The notes: a model not told the origin generated them from the sequence alone. A stretch of 64,000 bases of DNA from Desulfurococcus amylolyticus Z-533 (GCF_000513855.1 NZ_KI911318.1:508384-572383), one strand, 5' to 3'. Counted from the stretch's first letter, positions 1 to 9,127 are shown. Program-made: numbers and translations.

Positions 1-1524
1 CAGTTTCTTAAGTGTTGAGATAAGCTCGCTATATGAAATAATGTTTTCACGTAGCCTCCTCAATTCTTCTACAACGTCTCCAAGACCAAATATGTTAAGT
101 AGCCATGCATCGATGTCCCCTTTGTTGAAGTGATATAGAAGTGATTCGGGCGGCACTTTCTCGATCACCTCGATGAATTCCCTTATAGAGTGAGCTACTA
201 AACCAGTGTGCTCACCGGTTGGCAGTGTGAAGTGGAATGCCTTGTTATCCGGTAATACTAGTCTACCAAGTACACTCTTTCTATTCGCCTCGATTTCACG
301 CCTCACCGCTTCAACAAGGACTCCCAAGGCCTCCATGAATAACCCGTATGCTATATTGGCGTTCTTGTATGGTGAGAAATATGAGTGAACCTCGCCAATT
401 GACCCAAACTTGGTAGCCATATAGTAAACATGATCGCTTATCGTGAGCAGCTTCCACAGCCTCGTGATCTCAGGCTTGTTCACAGCTTTTATAAACGGCC
501 TGATAGCTGCAAGCGCATTATATGCTTCACGCTGTATCTCGTTTCCCAGCCAAGCACTTAAATCCCTTTCATCAGCCCAGCTTATAGAGGACCATGGAGG
601 TACATCTATCACGTCTCTAACCGGGTATCTCTCAACTACTTCACCAGGTGTTGAGAAGTAGAGGTGCCCGTACTTCAATACTTCACCAGGCAACCACCTA
701 AGAAACTCGTGTATACCTGTCTCAGGCCAGTGATGCTCTCCGAAGGTTTCATAGTCTACGGCGATGAATATTACATCGCCCGGTGTGGAGGCCAGCCACG
801 AAGCATACTTGTCGGCGGTCAATGGATATTGATCCCATTTCCTATCACTGAACCTGAAGCCGACATCATCGCTTAGCCTGTAGTTCCTTGTTAAAACCCT
901 TATATTACATCCAAAAGCCTTATATACGTAGTTAGGGCTTCTCCACCCGAGAACCCGGTCCACGCCCTCCGTTAACACTGCCTTATAGCCCTCGGAGTCG
1001 AAGAGGCAGGCTATATCGTTGTTATATGTGAACTCTGTGTTCTCGATTGAAACAGGCTTGAAGCCTATAGTCTCCTCAATTATCCTTCTGTGTTCACGTA
1101 TCTGTTCTCTGAGTTCTTCAAACCCATAGTAGGGTAGGAATGCCGCCATGCTGTGGTAGTATGTCTGCTCAATGAATTCAATCCTACCCGTCTCAGCTAG
1201 TTTCCTGAATAAATCAACTACATCAGGCCTCCACTTCTCAGCCTGCTCTATGAATACACCGCTTATGCTGAAGCTGGCCTTGAACTCCTTAGAAGTATCC
1301 ATGTATCTCTTCACGTTCTCAAGTATTATCTGTGTAGCAGGTACATAGCATCTATGGGCTGCTCTCTCAATAACAAGCCTGTTAAGCTCGTTATCGAAGA
1401 CTGTGTCCTCGAGATCTTTTAACTCAAGTCTACCGCTCAATGCTTTTTCAAGCAGTATTGAGTGAAGATTTCTCCTTAACCTATATGGTTGATGGACCTC
1501 GAACATTAAGACTATATCGGTCAA
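1..1524 (-). CDS. GH57 alpha-amylase-type glycoside hydrolase (3' end outside window)
   Basis: This is an open frame of 508 codons from a TTG at 1524 to the window edge, so the C-terminus is missing. It starts TDIVLMFEVHQPYR, and the HQP motif is the first conserved region of family GH57. SIENTEFTYNND at about residues 157-168 is the region carrying the catalytic nucleophile Glu in this family, and VDYETFGEHH near residue 256 is the region with the acid/base Asp. The combination matches the archaeal alpha-amylase-like branch of GH57, which acts on alpha-1,4-glucans. The start overlaps the stop of the upstream kinase gene (TTGA, 1521-1524) and has a GGGGGTGG ribosome site, which indicates translational coupling. 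No signal peptide is seen, so it is probably intracellular. Exact specificity (amylase, amylopullulanase or 4-alpha-glucanotransferase) cannot be read from sequence. Confidence 0.88.
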   Translation of the reverse strand, partial: MTDIVLMFEVHQPYRLRRNLHSILLEKALSGRLELKDLEDTVFDNELNRLVIERAAHRCYVPATQIILENVKRYMDTSKEFKASFSISGVFIEQAEKWRPDVVDLFRKLAETGRIEFIEQTYYHSMAAFLPYYGFEELREQIREHRRIIEETIGFKPVSIENTEFTYNNDIACLFDSEGYKAVLTEGVDRVLGWRSPNYVYKAFGCNIRVLTRNYRLSDDVGFRFSDRKWDQYPLTADKYASWLASTPGDVIFIAVDYETFGEHHWPETGIHEFLRWLPGEVLKYGHLYFSTPGEVVERYPVRDVIDVPPWSSISWADERDLSAWLGNEIQREAYNALAAIRPFIKAVNKPEITRLWKLLTISDHVYYMATKFGSIGEVHSYFSPYKNANIAYGLFMEALGVLVEAVRREIEANRKSVLGRLVLPDNKAFHFTLPTGEHTGLVAHSIREFIEVIEKVPPESLLYHFNKGDIDAWLLNIFGLGDVVEELRRLRENIISYSELISTLKKL

Positions 1525-2924
1525 ATAATCCACCCCCTATAGATCCTGCTTGCTTCATATAAGCCGGCTATAGGTATGGAGACCCAGTTGGGCCTATAGA
1601 GGGACTCATAGTAGACCTCGTAAACAGCCCTCTCAATGATCCATGGGTAAAGGAGCCTCCCTATCTCGGAGACCATTTTATCCCTAGGTACTCCAAGTAG
1701 TTTACTTGAGTCGATATCCATTGAGTAGGAGTAAACCATTGCCTTTACATGGTTAAGCCTCCACTTAGTAGAAGGATCATCCTCGATCATTAAACGTGAA
1801 ACCTCATCCTGGCTTCTACCACTGTAATGCATTATCGCGGCGTGTGAGAGATAGTGGAAGCTCCTTATCATCGACGCCACATCCCTTGTCACAGGCTCCT
1901 TTGACAGTCTCTCCTCGATACTCCTACCAGGCTCCCCCTCGAAGTCAACTATGATGAAGTCCTCCGCTATGTTTTTAACATATATCATCTGCCCAAGATG
2001 CAAGTCTTGATGTATCCTAGCCTTCAATAAACCATTGTAGACCTCAAGCAGTGATATGGCATCCTCCACTATGTCCCGGGCCTTCTCAAGCATGCCACGC
2101 CAGTAATCCAGTTCCCCTGTATTTATCTCATCCAATCTCTTCAGGCTTCCTGAGTACATTTTCTCGATGCGTGAACACCACTGTTTAATATCACTACTTG
2201 AAGCCGGCTCAACGCTGAAGAAGCCTTCACTATCCTTATTCAAGGCTTTGTGAAGACCTGAAATAATAATACCGAGCTTCGAGGCGAGCCCGAGCCTAGA
2301 CCCACGAACCTTACTACCCAAGTACTCTAATAATGCGTTGTAGAAGGGATAGCCGCCATCACCGGCCCCCTCTACATACCTTGAAAGTACACCGGTGGTC
2401 ATATCCTTATACTTCAAGAACGCAATAATCTCGGGGATGTGAGCGTACTTCTCTTCAGTAAGTTTCCTCAACATCTGTGCCTCAATGTTGACCACCGGTA
2501 TTACTCTATAGCTTTTTAAAACAAGCTTGCCGCCATTTTCCGCCTCATATAGGGTAACCGAGTTCGTTGACTCAAACGTGAGGGGTTTAGCCTTAACTAT
2601 CTTGGGTAGCTTATTCGACCTGTGATACTCTATCGAGACACCTTGAATCATACTTATGAGGTCCATGTAGGAGGAAAGATACTCTGCCTCTACATAACAT
2701 TCATTATCGAGACAGAATCCACGTGACTCCAAACCCCCTGGCAGATCACTGACTTTCGCCAGGGGTAAGTGAAAAAATATGTCTCCTGATCTAAAAAATA
2801 ATAGCAATACGTTACCGTAGTTTACCTCGTCCACGACCTCTACATTTACCCTGGTATTCTTCCAGGGCCACCACCTGGCCTGGGGAAGATAGCTGCCTAT
2901 GATGTGCTCGAATAGCTTATCCAT
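1521..2924 (-). CDS. Maltokinase-like sugar kinase (APH fold)
   Basis: The protein has 467 residues. It shows a maltokinase-type N-terminal cap (PQARWWPWK near the start), a candidate ATP-binding lysine (LVLKSYR, about residue 135), the kinase catalytic loop ARIHQDLHLGQ near residue 305 and the metal-binding segment IVDFEGEPGRSIEERL just after it. The HQDLHLGQ and DFEGEP pair is characteristic of maltokinases and of the kinase half of trehalose synthase fusions, which phosphorylate maltose to maltose 1-phosphate. It lies 14 bases after the regulator gene and overlaps the GH57 gene by four bases, so it belongs to an alpha-glucan operon. Trehalose synthase itself is not in the window. Function is inferred from the family, and the true substrate could be another disaccharide or oligosaccharide. 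Confidence 0.8.
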   Translation of the reverse strand: MDKLFEHIIGSYLPQARWWPWKNTRVNVEVVDEVNYGNVLLLFFRSGDIFFHLPLAKVSDLPGGLESRGFCLDNECYVEAEYLSSYMDLISMIQGVSIEYHRSNKLPKIVKAKPLTFESTNSVTLYEAENGGKLVLKSYRVIPVVNIEAQMLRKLTEEKYAHIPEIIAFLKYKDMTTGVLSRYVEGAGDGGYPFYNALLEYLGSKVRGSRLGLASKLGIIISGLHKALNKDSEGFFSVEPASSSDIKQWCSRIEKMYSGSLKRLDEINTGELDYWRGMLEKARDIVEDAISLLEVYNGLLKARIHQDLHLGQMIYVKNIAEDFIIVDFEGEPGRSIEERLSKEPVTRDVASMIRSFHYLSHAAIMHYSGRSQDEVSRLMIEDDPSTKWRLNHVKAMVYSYSMDIDSSKLLGVPRDKMVSEIGRLLYPWIIERAVYEVYYESLYRPNWVSIPIAGLYEASRIYRGWII

Positions 2925-2938
2925 TTTAAACGCCTATT

Positions 2939-3424
2939 CTAACCCTCTATGGTTTTCAATATCATGGATAAATATTCTCTCAAGTCATCCACGTTTTTAA
3001 CAATGTTGTTTTCGAGTAGATAGACCAAATACTCGTCACCAATAGATGTCTTAACCCATTCAATAAGGTATTTCCTCACATGTTCATCCAGTATCTTTTT
3101 ATCTACAAGTTCATTCTCTATTATAGCTAGTAACTGCCTGTAGTTCTTGAAGCTCAGGGGCACTATATTGCCGCTAAATGGATCGGTCACTATGTAGGGG
3201 GAGGCCTCTTTTCTTGATTTAACTACTTCAAGCGCTTTCTTGAACTTTACCCCTACCGGTGTAAGTAAGTATAATCCATCCCTGGATTCAACAAGGCCTT
3301 TTTCCTCGAGTTCCCTGAGGTATCTTTTAATAGTTCTAGGCGAGATACCCATCCTGGATGCAAGCTCGTGAATCGTGACCCCTTTCTCATCTATGAATTC
3401 CACTAGTTTAATATTTTCACCCAT
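2939..3424 (-). CDS. Winged-HTH transcriptional regulator of the sugar operon
   Basis: This 161-residue protein has an N-terminal winged helix-turn-helix of about 65 residues: VTIHELASRMGISPRTIKRY is the helix-turn-helix, followed by the wing (GLVESRDGLYLLTPVG). The rest is helical with no recognised ligand domain. It is the first gene of the operon that continues into the maltokinase-like and GH57 genes, so autoregulation and control of that operon is the natural inference. A TATA-like element lies about 32 bases upstream of the ATG. I cannot assign it to a named family such as TrmB; it lacks the sugar-binding C-terminal domain of that family. Confidence 0.75.
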   Translation of the reverse strand: MGENIKLVEFIDEKGVTIHELASRMGISPRTIKRYLRELEEKGLVESRDGLYLLTPVGVKFKKALEVVKSRKEASPYIVTDPFSGNIVPLSFKNYRQLLAIIENELVDKKILDEHVRKYLIEWVKTSIGDEYLVYLLENNIVKNVDDLREYLSMILKTIEG

Positions 3425-3455
3425 ATATTTCGCCTAAAAATTATCTAACTTTCCC

Positions 3456-3467
3456 TAAATATATAAA
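3456..3467 (-). promoter_or_regulatory. TATA-like promoter of the regulator-kinase-GH57 operon
   Basis: On the minus strand this reads TTTATATATTTA, ending 32 bases before the ATG at 3424. This fits an archaeal TATA box with a very short 5' leader. Confidence 0.5.
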
Positions 3468-3473
3468 CCTGTA

Positions 3474-4745
3474 TCAATATTCCGCTAGTAACAGTTTTTC
3501 CTTGTCTAAAAATCTTATTGATATAATCATTGAAATAAGTGAAGCAAGTAAGAGTACGGTGAGGCTTACTGCAACCATTAACATCCTACCATATATATAC
3601 CCCTGTATCACCAGAATGCTGTGAGTGTAGGGTATAAGCATTAAGGGATATAGTATCGATGCTGGGAGCTTAGGGAAGTCAATCATCCAGCCAACTATGA
3701 AGAATATCACTCCAAGCGATGTCACGATCCCAGCTATATTACTGGCGCTCCTCAACCCCCGTGTCCTAGCTATGAAGGGTGTTGCAATCGATATTGATAC
3801 CAGTATTGTTAGGAAGGTTGTAGCTATATGTAGGAATATCAGCACTGGATCCATTACTATGAATATGCTGCCGCCGAGAGCCATTATCAATAGGATGAAG
3901 TACGCTAGTATCCCACCTAGATCCGCTAGAGATGCAAGTACTCCGAGAAATGACGCCACCAACAGCTTCGAGGAGAATATTTCGGTGATGGATGCCGGGC
4001 TGGTTAGTAGCATTTCAATAGTCTTCCTCTCCCGCTCCCCAATTATCCCATCAATCACGTATGATGAAGCCGGGGTTACAACGAATGCGAAGCTTAACAC
4101 TAGTAGGCGGGCTATAATACTCTTCAATTCCTCTTCAGCCCCCACTGTTGAACCTATAGGTGATACAAGCGTTACTGTTCCAACTACAACGGGGTCTCTC
4201 AGTGCATTAACATCAAAGGTTTCCAAACCTGCTAGCTTAGCAAGGGAGTCGAGTTTCTCTCTTGAAAGCTGTGAGGATAAGTAGCCTATATACCCCCTTA
4301 CCAAACCTTCTGCTTGTTCAGCTGCACGAACATTAGCCCTCCTAATGATCTCTATTGATGCAACTCTGTCAATACTTGTAGCATTCTCCGAGAACCCTTT
4401 CGGTATAATTATTATTAAATCAATGCTTGAATTCCGTAGTGCATACTCTCTATTACTGTACTGGTATACGTTTAACCCGGATCTAGCAAGGTACTCTCTT
4501 ACATCTTCCACTAGCTTGCTGGATGACACCGTTATATTCAATACTGGAGACGTATACGATGTGGAATCCTCATCGATCACGGCTATATTCACTGGTTGCT
4601 GGGTCATCAGGGTGAATGTGAGTAAACCTATAAGTGGTAGTGAGATCAATGGTAGGAGGAACGTGGTTAACAGGGTCTTCTTATCCCTTGATAACTCCTT
4701 CAACTCCTTCCACAGTATCACCTTAATCATCTCGTTCCGCATCAT
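3474..4745 (-). CDS. ABC-2 type transporter permease (NatB-like)
   Basis: The protein has 423 residues. There is one N-terminal membrane helix (about 24-46), a large extracytoplasmic domain (about 50-215) and a cluster of five or six helices in the C-terminal half. The segment GIIGERERKTIEMLLTSP is the amphipathic connector typical of NatB/ABC-2 permeases. It is translationally coupled to the ATPase gene (ATGA overlap at 4742-4745). A second ATG three bases in sits better behind the GGAGGAGG ribosome site and may be the real start. It forms an exporter with the ATPase; the substrate is unknown. A paralogous permease is at 9278-10537. Confidence 0.85.
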   Translation of the reverse strand: MMRNEMIKVILWKELKELSRDKKTLLTTFLLPLISLPLIGLLTFTLMTQQPVNIAVIDEDSTSYTSPVLNITVSSSKLVEDVREYLARSGLNVYQYSNREYALRNSSIDLIIIIPKGFSENATSIDRVASIEIIRRANVRAAEQAEGLVRGYIGYLSSQLSREKLDSLAKLAGLETFDVNALRDPVVVGTVTLVSPIGSTVGAEEELKSIIARLLVLSFAFVVTPASSYVIDGIIGERERKTIEMLLTSPASITEIFSSKLLVASFLGVLASLADLGGILAYFILLIMALGGSIFIVMDPVLIFLHIATTFLTILVSISIATPFIARTRGLRSASNIAGIVTSLGVIFFIVGWMIDFPKLPASILYPLMLIPYTHSILVIQGYIYGRMLMVAVSLTVLLLASLISMIISIRFLDKEKLLLAEY

Positions 4746-5467
4746 TCCTCCTCCCCCACTATCTTAGTGAAAACCTCCTCCATATTCGCTGCATTATACT
4801 CCTCTATCAATTTTCTAGGCTCTCCCTCGGCGACTATCTTCCCCTTGAATATTAATCCAACCCTATCACACAGATACTCTATTTCGAGCATATTATGGCT
4901 ACTTAAGAGTACTGAGGCACCTGTTTCAACAACATACTGCTTTATCATCCTCCGGATAGACACGCTTGCATGCACGTCGAGCCCGCTCGTAGGTTCATCA
5001 AGTATAGCTATCTTAGGCCGCCTCATGAGGACAATGCCGAGGAGGAGACGGCGCTTCATCCCGTGGCTATACCCAATGGTTTCCTCGTTTAACCTATCGC
5101 CCAGCCCAGTTATCTTGACACCGTACTCAACCATGGACTTCACGTCTCCACCATAGAGTCTAGCGTAGAAGTAGAGGTGTTCAAGGCCTGTTAGTAATGG
5201 ATATGTGCTGGCCTCTTCTGGTAGATAGCTTATCAGCTCCCTAGTCTTATCGAAGTCCCTATAAGGGTCGAGTCCATATACTTTCACAGTGCCCCGTGAA
5301 GGCTTAACTATTCCAGCTATTATCCTTAGAATGGTTGTTTTACCAGCTCCATTAGGGCCTATTAACCCATATATCTCCCCTGGTTTCACTGTGAAGCTAA
5401 CGCCTTTCACTGCATGGACGTCATCCCCGTAGATCTTGTGTAGATCAGTTACCTCTATGGCGTTCAT
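4742..5467 (-). CDS. ABC transporter ATP-binding protein (NatA-like)
   Basis: This 241-residue ATPase is complete: Walker A GLIGPNGAGKTT (about 35-46), signature YSHGMKRRLLLG, Walker B KIAILDEPTSGLD and the switch histidine in LSSHNM. It drives the ABC-2 permease encoded immediately downstream. The ribosome site GGGGGAG and the ATG follow directly on a stretch that looks like the 3' end of a TnpB element, with the relic's stop codon overlapping this ATG. The protein is paralogous to the ATPase at 10534-11289, and the Walker A region is identical in DNA between the two genes over nearly 40 bases. Confidence 0.9.
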   Translation of the reverse strand: MNAIEVTDLHKIYGDDVHAVKGVSFTVKPGEIYGLIGPNGAGKTTILRIIAGIVKPSRGTVKVYGLDPYRDFDKTRELISYLPEEASTYPLLTGLEHLYFYARLYGGDVKSMVEYGVKITGLGDRLNEETIGYSHGMKRRLLLGIVLMRRPKIAILDEPTSGLDVHASVSIRRMIKQYVVETGASVLLSSHNMLEIEYLCDRVGLIFKGKIVAEGEPRKLIEEYNAANMEEVFTKIVGEEE

Positions 5468-5605
5468 GAGCTGATCTCCCCCATGTCTTGAAGGGGTGGC
5501 TTACTGGTTTCCCGTATCCATTCGGGGTTACATCTTTCATCTGCTGGGCACTCGGGGTGATCAGAGATCCCTCTCAATGCTTGGTTGCAACCCCCATCAT
5601 CCAGC
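5466..5605 (-). mobile_element. TnpB (IS200/IS605) 3'-end relic with omegaRNA-like hairpins
   Basis: Read on the minus strand, this stretch encodes an open tail (DHPECPADERCNPEW and so on) running over a GC-rich, hairpin-forming sequence. One hairpin is CCCGAATGGATACGGG, and a second has CCCC and GGGG arms around TTCAAGACAT, followed by GGGGAGATCAG. From memory, this layout is typical of the right end of crenarchaeal TnpB elements, where the tnpB 3' end overlaps the omegaRNA. A TAG blocks the frame at about 5609, so no tnpB body remains. The relic abuts the ABC ATPase gene and appears to supply its ribosome site. Confidence 0.55.
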
Positions 5606-5708
5606 TATAATGCAAGCACTAAACCTATAAACATTTCATCCCCCCTCCTAAAGAACGCTGCCTTTAACTGTAATCATTTATCCCTAATTGAATAGCCTTC
5701 CAGGAATA

Positions 5709-5716
5709 CTTTTAAA
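5709..5716 (+). promoter_or_regulatory. TATA-like element upstream of the 5755 operon
   Basis: The element TTTTAAAT ends 38 bases before the TTG start at 5755. An AAGGTG ribosome site lies between them (5741-5746). This is consistent with transcription starting near 5738-5742. Confidence 0.4.
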
Positions 5717-5754
5717 TCCAACCTATTATACTATTCTCTCAAGGTGTTTAATAC

Positions 5755-6420
5755 TTGCTTTCCGGGAAGATAAAGAATGCCATAGAAGATTTTCTATCAA
5801 AGTACGGGGAGAAGGCATTTATCGTTTTAAAGACGGCGTATAATATTTCAAGGGATCCAAATATAGATCACAGGCTAGGCGATTTCAGCTACAAGCACCT
5901 GGTCTATAAACTAGCTGAGACAGGCATTGCATACAACCCGGCTAATCTACTGAAGGTTATGGAGAAAAACTACGGGATAATAGAGAAATCCTATGCATCC
6001 AAGAATCAGACATGGTGGAGGTTCAGCGATATTGATGCCGTGAGAGAGGTGTTGGAGAAATCGATTAACCCGGAGACCGGGGATGATCCCCGTATAAAAC
6101 TCCTAGTGATAAAATACAGGAGCCTGGAGCCCTGGAACCTCCTCAGTATTCTCCGCAAGCTGGCTCTTAAAGAAAGGCTCAACGAAATAGATAAAGAGGT
6201 GTTCCGTAAGCTAGCCTTTAATGACCTCGAGAAAATAGCGGGTATAATAAAGGAGATGATGTACTATGAGGAAGTATTCTCAAACGAGATCAAGCTACTC
6301 AATGAGATACTGGAGTTGGCTGAACTGGTGGCCGGGAAGCTGGAGAAAGCATATGTATCATCCCCGGTTAACACGGTTGCACGAAGTATAGAGGTATCAT
6401 GGAGAAATGATCATACATGA
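5755..6420 (+). CDS. Conserved-looking hypothetical protein, mostly helical
   Basis: This 221-residue soluble protein has no family I recognise. The N-terminal 100 residues look like a winged-helix domain (helices around 10-25 and 45-80, then WWRFSDID as a possible wing). The C-terminal half is acidic and helical and may form a coiled coil. The start is the TTG eight bases after an AAGGTG ribosome site. It overlaps the next gene, a ThiR-like regulator, by 14 bases, so it is the first gene of the operon with that regulator and PanE. A DNA-binding or partner role is only a guess. Confidence 0.6.
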   Translation: MLSGKIKNAIEDFLSKYGEKAFIVLKTAYNISRDPNIDHRLGDFSYKHLVYKLAETGIAYNPANLLKVMEKNYGIIEKSYASKNQTWWRFSDIDAVREVLEKSINPETGDDPRIKLLVIKYRSLEPWNLLSILRKLALKERLNEIDKEVFRKLAFNDLEKIAGIIKEMMYYEEVFSNEIKLLNEILELAELVAGKLEKAYVSSPVNTVARSIEVSWRNDHT

Positions 6421-7279
6421 AATTATATGTGGGAAAATACTCGTTTCTTTAAGAGGCTTATTAGCCCATAAACTAAGTGATCAGGGATTAAGCCAGCACA
6501 AGATATCGAGGCTACTCAATGTATCCCAACCTATGATAAATAAGCTCCTGAAGAGGCCTGTTGAAGAATATCTCGGGGAGCTCGAGAAGCTGGGTATAGA
6601 GAGAGGGATTGTAGAATACTATGTAGAGATACTATGCAGCATTGCCTTCGCGCAATCCCTGGAGAAATTCGTGTTCACAAGCTACCAGGTAGTCAACACG
6701 CTCGCCCTTAAAGCCCTATGCTCTCAGCAAGACTTCTCAAACATATGTCAAGGCGGGGTATTTGTCGACCCGGATATAGAGTACTATAAAACGGTTTTAT
6801 CAAGGTTACTTAGTATTAAAGGGCTCCATAAACTCATACCAGAAGTGGGCTCAAACCTAGTCTACACACCGAAGGCTCCTTCATCAATCATGGATGTAAT
6901 AGGGTTAACCGGTAGAATAGTTAAAACACTCAGCGGAGTAACCGCTACAGGTGAACCAATGTATGGTGGGAGCCAGCATTTATCAAGGATACTATTACTA
7001 GTGATGTTGCATAACCCGGTGAAGAAATACGGGTTTAATACCAGGTATGAAGAGGCATACCTCAGCAGCTTCAACAGGCTTGGATTGAGAACAGTGATAA
7101 CAGGTCCCCATGAGAATCAGGAGGAGTTCTGGAGAAGAATCGGGGAGGTATCCAGGTTAAAGCCCGATATCATAGTGGATCTAGGGGGCAGGGGTCTCGA
7201 GCCCGTGGTGTACGTGTTTACAAGCAGTTATGAGGAGCTTGAAAGAATCCTGGTTAACCTGGTGGAGGCGTGTCCATGA
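6407..7279 (+). CDS. HTH-ThiN domain protein, ThiR-like regulator
   Basis: The protein has 290 residues. Residues about 20-60 form a helix-turn-helix (GLSQHKISRLLNVSQPMINK). Residues about 115-290 resemble the ThiN thiamine-phosphate synthase domain, with the ALGE-like segment replaced by VTATGEPMYGG, a GFNTRYEEAYL-type stretch and KPDIIVDLGGRGLEPVVYVF near the end. An HTH fused to ThiN is the architecture of ThiR, the archaeal thiamine-phosphate-responsive repressor family. Here it sits between a hypothetical gene and PanE with no thiamine genes nearby, which is unusual for its known role. Residues needed for ThiN catalysis cannot be judged by eye. Confidence 0.75.
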   Translation: MIIHEIICGKILVSLRGLLAHKLSDQGLSQHKISRLLNVSQPMINKLLKRPVEEYLGELEKLGIERGIVEYYVEILCSIAFAQSLEKFVFTSYQVVNTLALKALCSQQDFSNICQGGVFVDPDIEYYKTVLSRLLSIKGLHKLIPEVGSNLVYTPKAPSSIMDVIGLTGRIVKTLSGVTATGEPMYGGSQHLSRILLLVMLHNPVKKYGFNTRYEEAYLSSFNRLGLRTVITGPHENQEEFWRRIGEVSRLKPDIIVDLGGRGLEPVVYVFTSSYEELERILVNLVEACP

Positions 7280-8211
7280 GCCGCGATATCTGTATTATAG
7301 GGGGTGGAGCTGTAGGATCCACGCTAGCTTATTTCCTCTACAGGGCTGGTGTGACAGATATACCCGTGTACTTTGGTCGTGAGGAAACAGTTAGAGCAGT
7401 TCTAAGGGAGAAATGGGTGAGGGTTTACGATAAAGTTGAGAACCGGGATTACATCGTGCCGATAATACCTAGACACTATAGTAGCCCCATTGATAAATGC
7501 AGGTTTATCTTGAACACGGTTAAAGCATACAGTGTACCGGAGACGTTTAGGCTAATGGAGAAAATCATGGATGTCGGCGGAGTAATCGTGATGCTTCAGA
7601 ATGGAATAGGTAGTTTAGAGCTTGCTGAGGAAAGATTTGGTGTACGAGTAGCCGGGGGAGTGGTCTACTTCGGTGCCGAACGCGTCTCACCTGTTTACAC
7701 AGTGTATCATGGGGGCCGGACGGTCATAGCAGGGTGTAGGCATGGCTTATGCATGGAATTAACAGAGTTGAACAGGGTGTTTAAGCTGGGGGGCCTCGAG
7801 TTCAGGGTTGTATCGAATATAGACTACTACAGGTGGTTGAAGCTGGCTTTGAATGCCGTGGTCAACCCGTTGACAGCTATCTCCAGGTCTAGAAACAGTA
7901 TAGTGTTATCCAGGCCAGGGCTGGAGCTGGCCTCATTGATCCTTGCTGAATTCATCGAGGTGGCTGGTAAACATGGCTTCAGATTCGAGCTTAACAGATT
8001 GCTCGAATACGTGGTAAACAATGTGAGGAGTACAAGGGACAATTACTCCAGTATGGCTCAAGACGTGTTGAATAAGTCTCCTACAGAAATAGACTTCATC
8101 AATGGCTTTATCGCTAAAGAACTCGGGGGAGGCCCCTCTATTAATAAAATCATAACCCTAATGATACACCTCATCGAGGAAAGCAATAAGTCTAAGAATA
8201 GTGTCCAATAG
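7276..8211 (+). CDS. panE: 2-dehydropantoate 2-reductase (ketopantoate reductase)
   Basis: The protein has about 311 residues. It begins with a Rossmann fold (CIIGGGAVGSTLAYFL). The central NGIGSLE and the C-terminal KLALNAVVNPLTAI (catalytic Lys) and SMAQDVLNKSPTEIDFINGF (catalytic Glu) match the PanE family. It reduces ketopantoate to pantoate with NAD(P)H. The ATG at 7276 overlaps the stop of the regulator gene (ATGA) and has GGTGGAGG eight bases upstream, so I prefer it to the GTG six bases earlier. It acts directly after PanB, whose gene follows at 8279. Confidence 0.9.
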   Translation: MSRDICIIGGGAVGSTLAYFLYRAGVTDIPVYFGREETVRAVLREKWVRVYDKVENRDYIVPIIPRHYSSPIDKCRFILNTVKAYSVPETFRLMEKIMDVGGVIVMLQNGIGSLELAEERFGVRVAGGVVYFGAERVSPVYTVYHGGRTVIAGCRHGLCMELTELNRVFKLGGLEFRVVSNIDYYRWLKLALNAVVNPLTAISRSRNSIVLSRPGLELASLILAEFIEVAGKHGFRFELNRLLEYVVNNVRSTRDNYSSMAQDVLNKSPTEIDFINGFIAKELGGGPSINKIITLMIHLIEESNKSKNSVQ

Positions 8212-8236
8212 CCATGAATTATATCCACTGGCTTAA

Positions 8237-8244
8237 TTTAAATA
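8237..8244 (+). promoter_or_regulatory. TATA box of panB
   Basis: TTTAAATA is centred about 38 bases before the TTG at 8279 and lies between the panE stop and panB. It indicates that panB has its own promoter. Confidence 0.5.
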
Positions 8245-8278
8245 GATCAGAACCCAATAGTGAAACCCGGTGTCAGCC

Positions 8279-9085
8279 TTGAATACAAGGGTAACGGTTA
8301 GAGACATAGTTAAGATGAAGGGGAAAGAGAAGATAGCAATGGTTACAGCCTACGATTATACAATGGCTAAACTGGTTGATCAAGCAGGCATAGATATAAT
8401 CCTCGTCGGTGACAGCGTTGGAATGGTTGTCCATGGATTAGATACAACGATACCTGTAACAATGGATATGATGCTACTACACGTATCCAGCGTTGCAAGG
8501 GCAAGGCCCCGCGCCCTTGTGGTAGGGGACATGCCATTCCTCAGCTATGAAACCAGTATCGAGGATGCAGTGAGGCATGCAGGCCTCCTCATGAAGGCGG
8601 GCGCTGACGCCGTTAAGCTGGAGGGTGGATCCGAGTTAAGCGATGTGGTGAAAGTCCTTGTGAGAGCCGGCATACCTGTCATGGGGCACATCGGGCTGAC
8701 CCCTCAGAGATCATTCCTTATAGGTGGTTATAGGAAACGTGGTGTGAGCGAGAGGGAGCGGGAGAAGATACTAGAGGATGCGAGGGAACTAGAGAGAGCC
8801 GGAGTGTTTTCAATGGTGATAGAGTATACGGCTGCTGATGTAGCCGACGAGGTAACAAGAGAGGTCAGTGTACCCACTATCTGCATTGGAAGCGGGCCTT
8901 TCTGTGATGGACAGGTATTGGTTATTCATGACCTACTGGGATTAACAGAGAATCCACCTCCATTCGCTAAAGCCTATGCCGACTTAAGAAGCATCATAGT
9001 TAACGCTGTCAAGGAATATGTTAGGGAAGTGAAGAACGGGGTTTTCCCAGAGGAAAAACACTACTTCTACTCTAAAAAACAGTAG
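8279..9085 (+). CDS. panB: 3-methyl-2-oxobutanoate hydroxymethyltransferase
   Basis: This protein of about 268 residues is full length for PanB. Visible family motifs are MVTAYDYTMA, VGDSVGMVVHG (metal Asp), GDMPF (second metal Asp), AVKLEGG, MGHIGLTPQ and the catalytic Glu in MVIEYTA. It transfers a hydroxymethyl group from methylene-tetrahydropterin to 2-oxoisovalerate, giving ketopantoate. The TTG at 8279 follows a GGTG site by a few bases; the GTG at 8270 is part of that site. It pairs with panE upstream and with the pantoate kinase and phosphopantothenate synthetase downstream. Confidence 0.95.
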   Translation: MNTRVTVRDIVKMKGKEKIAMVTAYDYTMAKLVDQAGIDIILVGDSVGMVVHGLDTTIPVTMDMMLLHVSSVARARPRALVVGDMPFLSYETSIEDAVRHAGLLMKAGADAVKLEGGSELSDVVKVLVRAGIPVMGHIGLTPQRSFLIGGYRKRGVSEREREKILEDARELERAGVFSMVIEYTAADVADEVTREVSVPTICIGSGPFCDGQVLVIHDLLGLTENPPPFAKAYADLRSIIVNAVKEYVREVKNGVFPEEKHYFYSKKQ

Positions 9086-9127
9086 GACTGCCTGCTTATT
9101 GATAAACTTTCAAGTGCTCCAGCTATT

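Noticed and set aside
206..876. Three short plus-strand frames at the left edge
   Set aside because: They lie opposite the GH57 gene, which is open to the window edge with clear family motifs.
3697..4767. Plus-strand frames opposite the ABC permease
   Set aside because: Antisense shadows of a gene with clear ABC-2 architecture.
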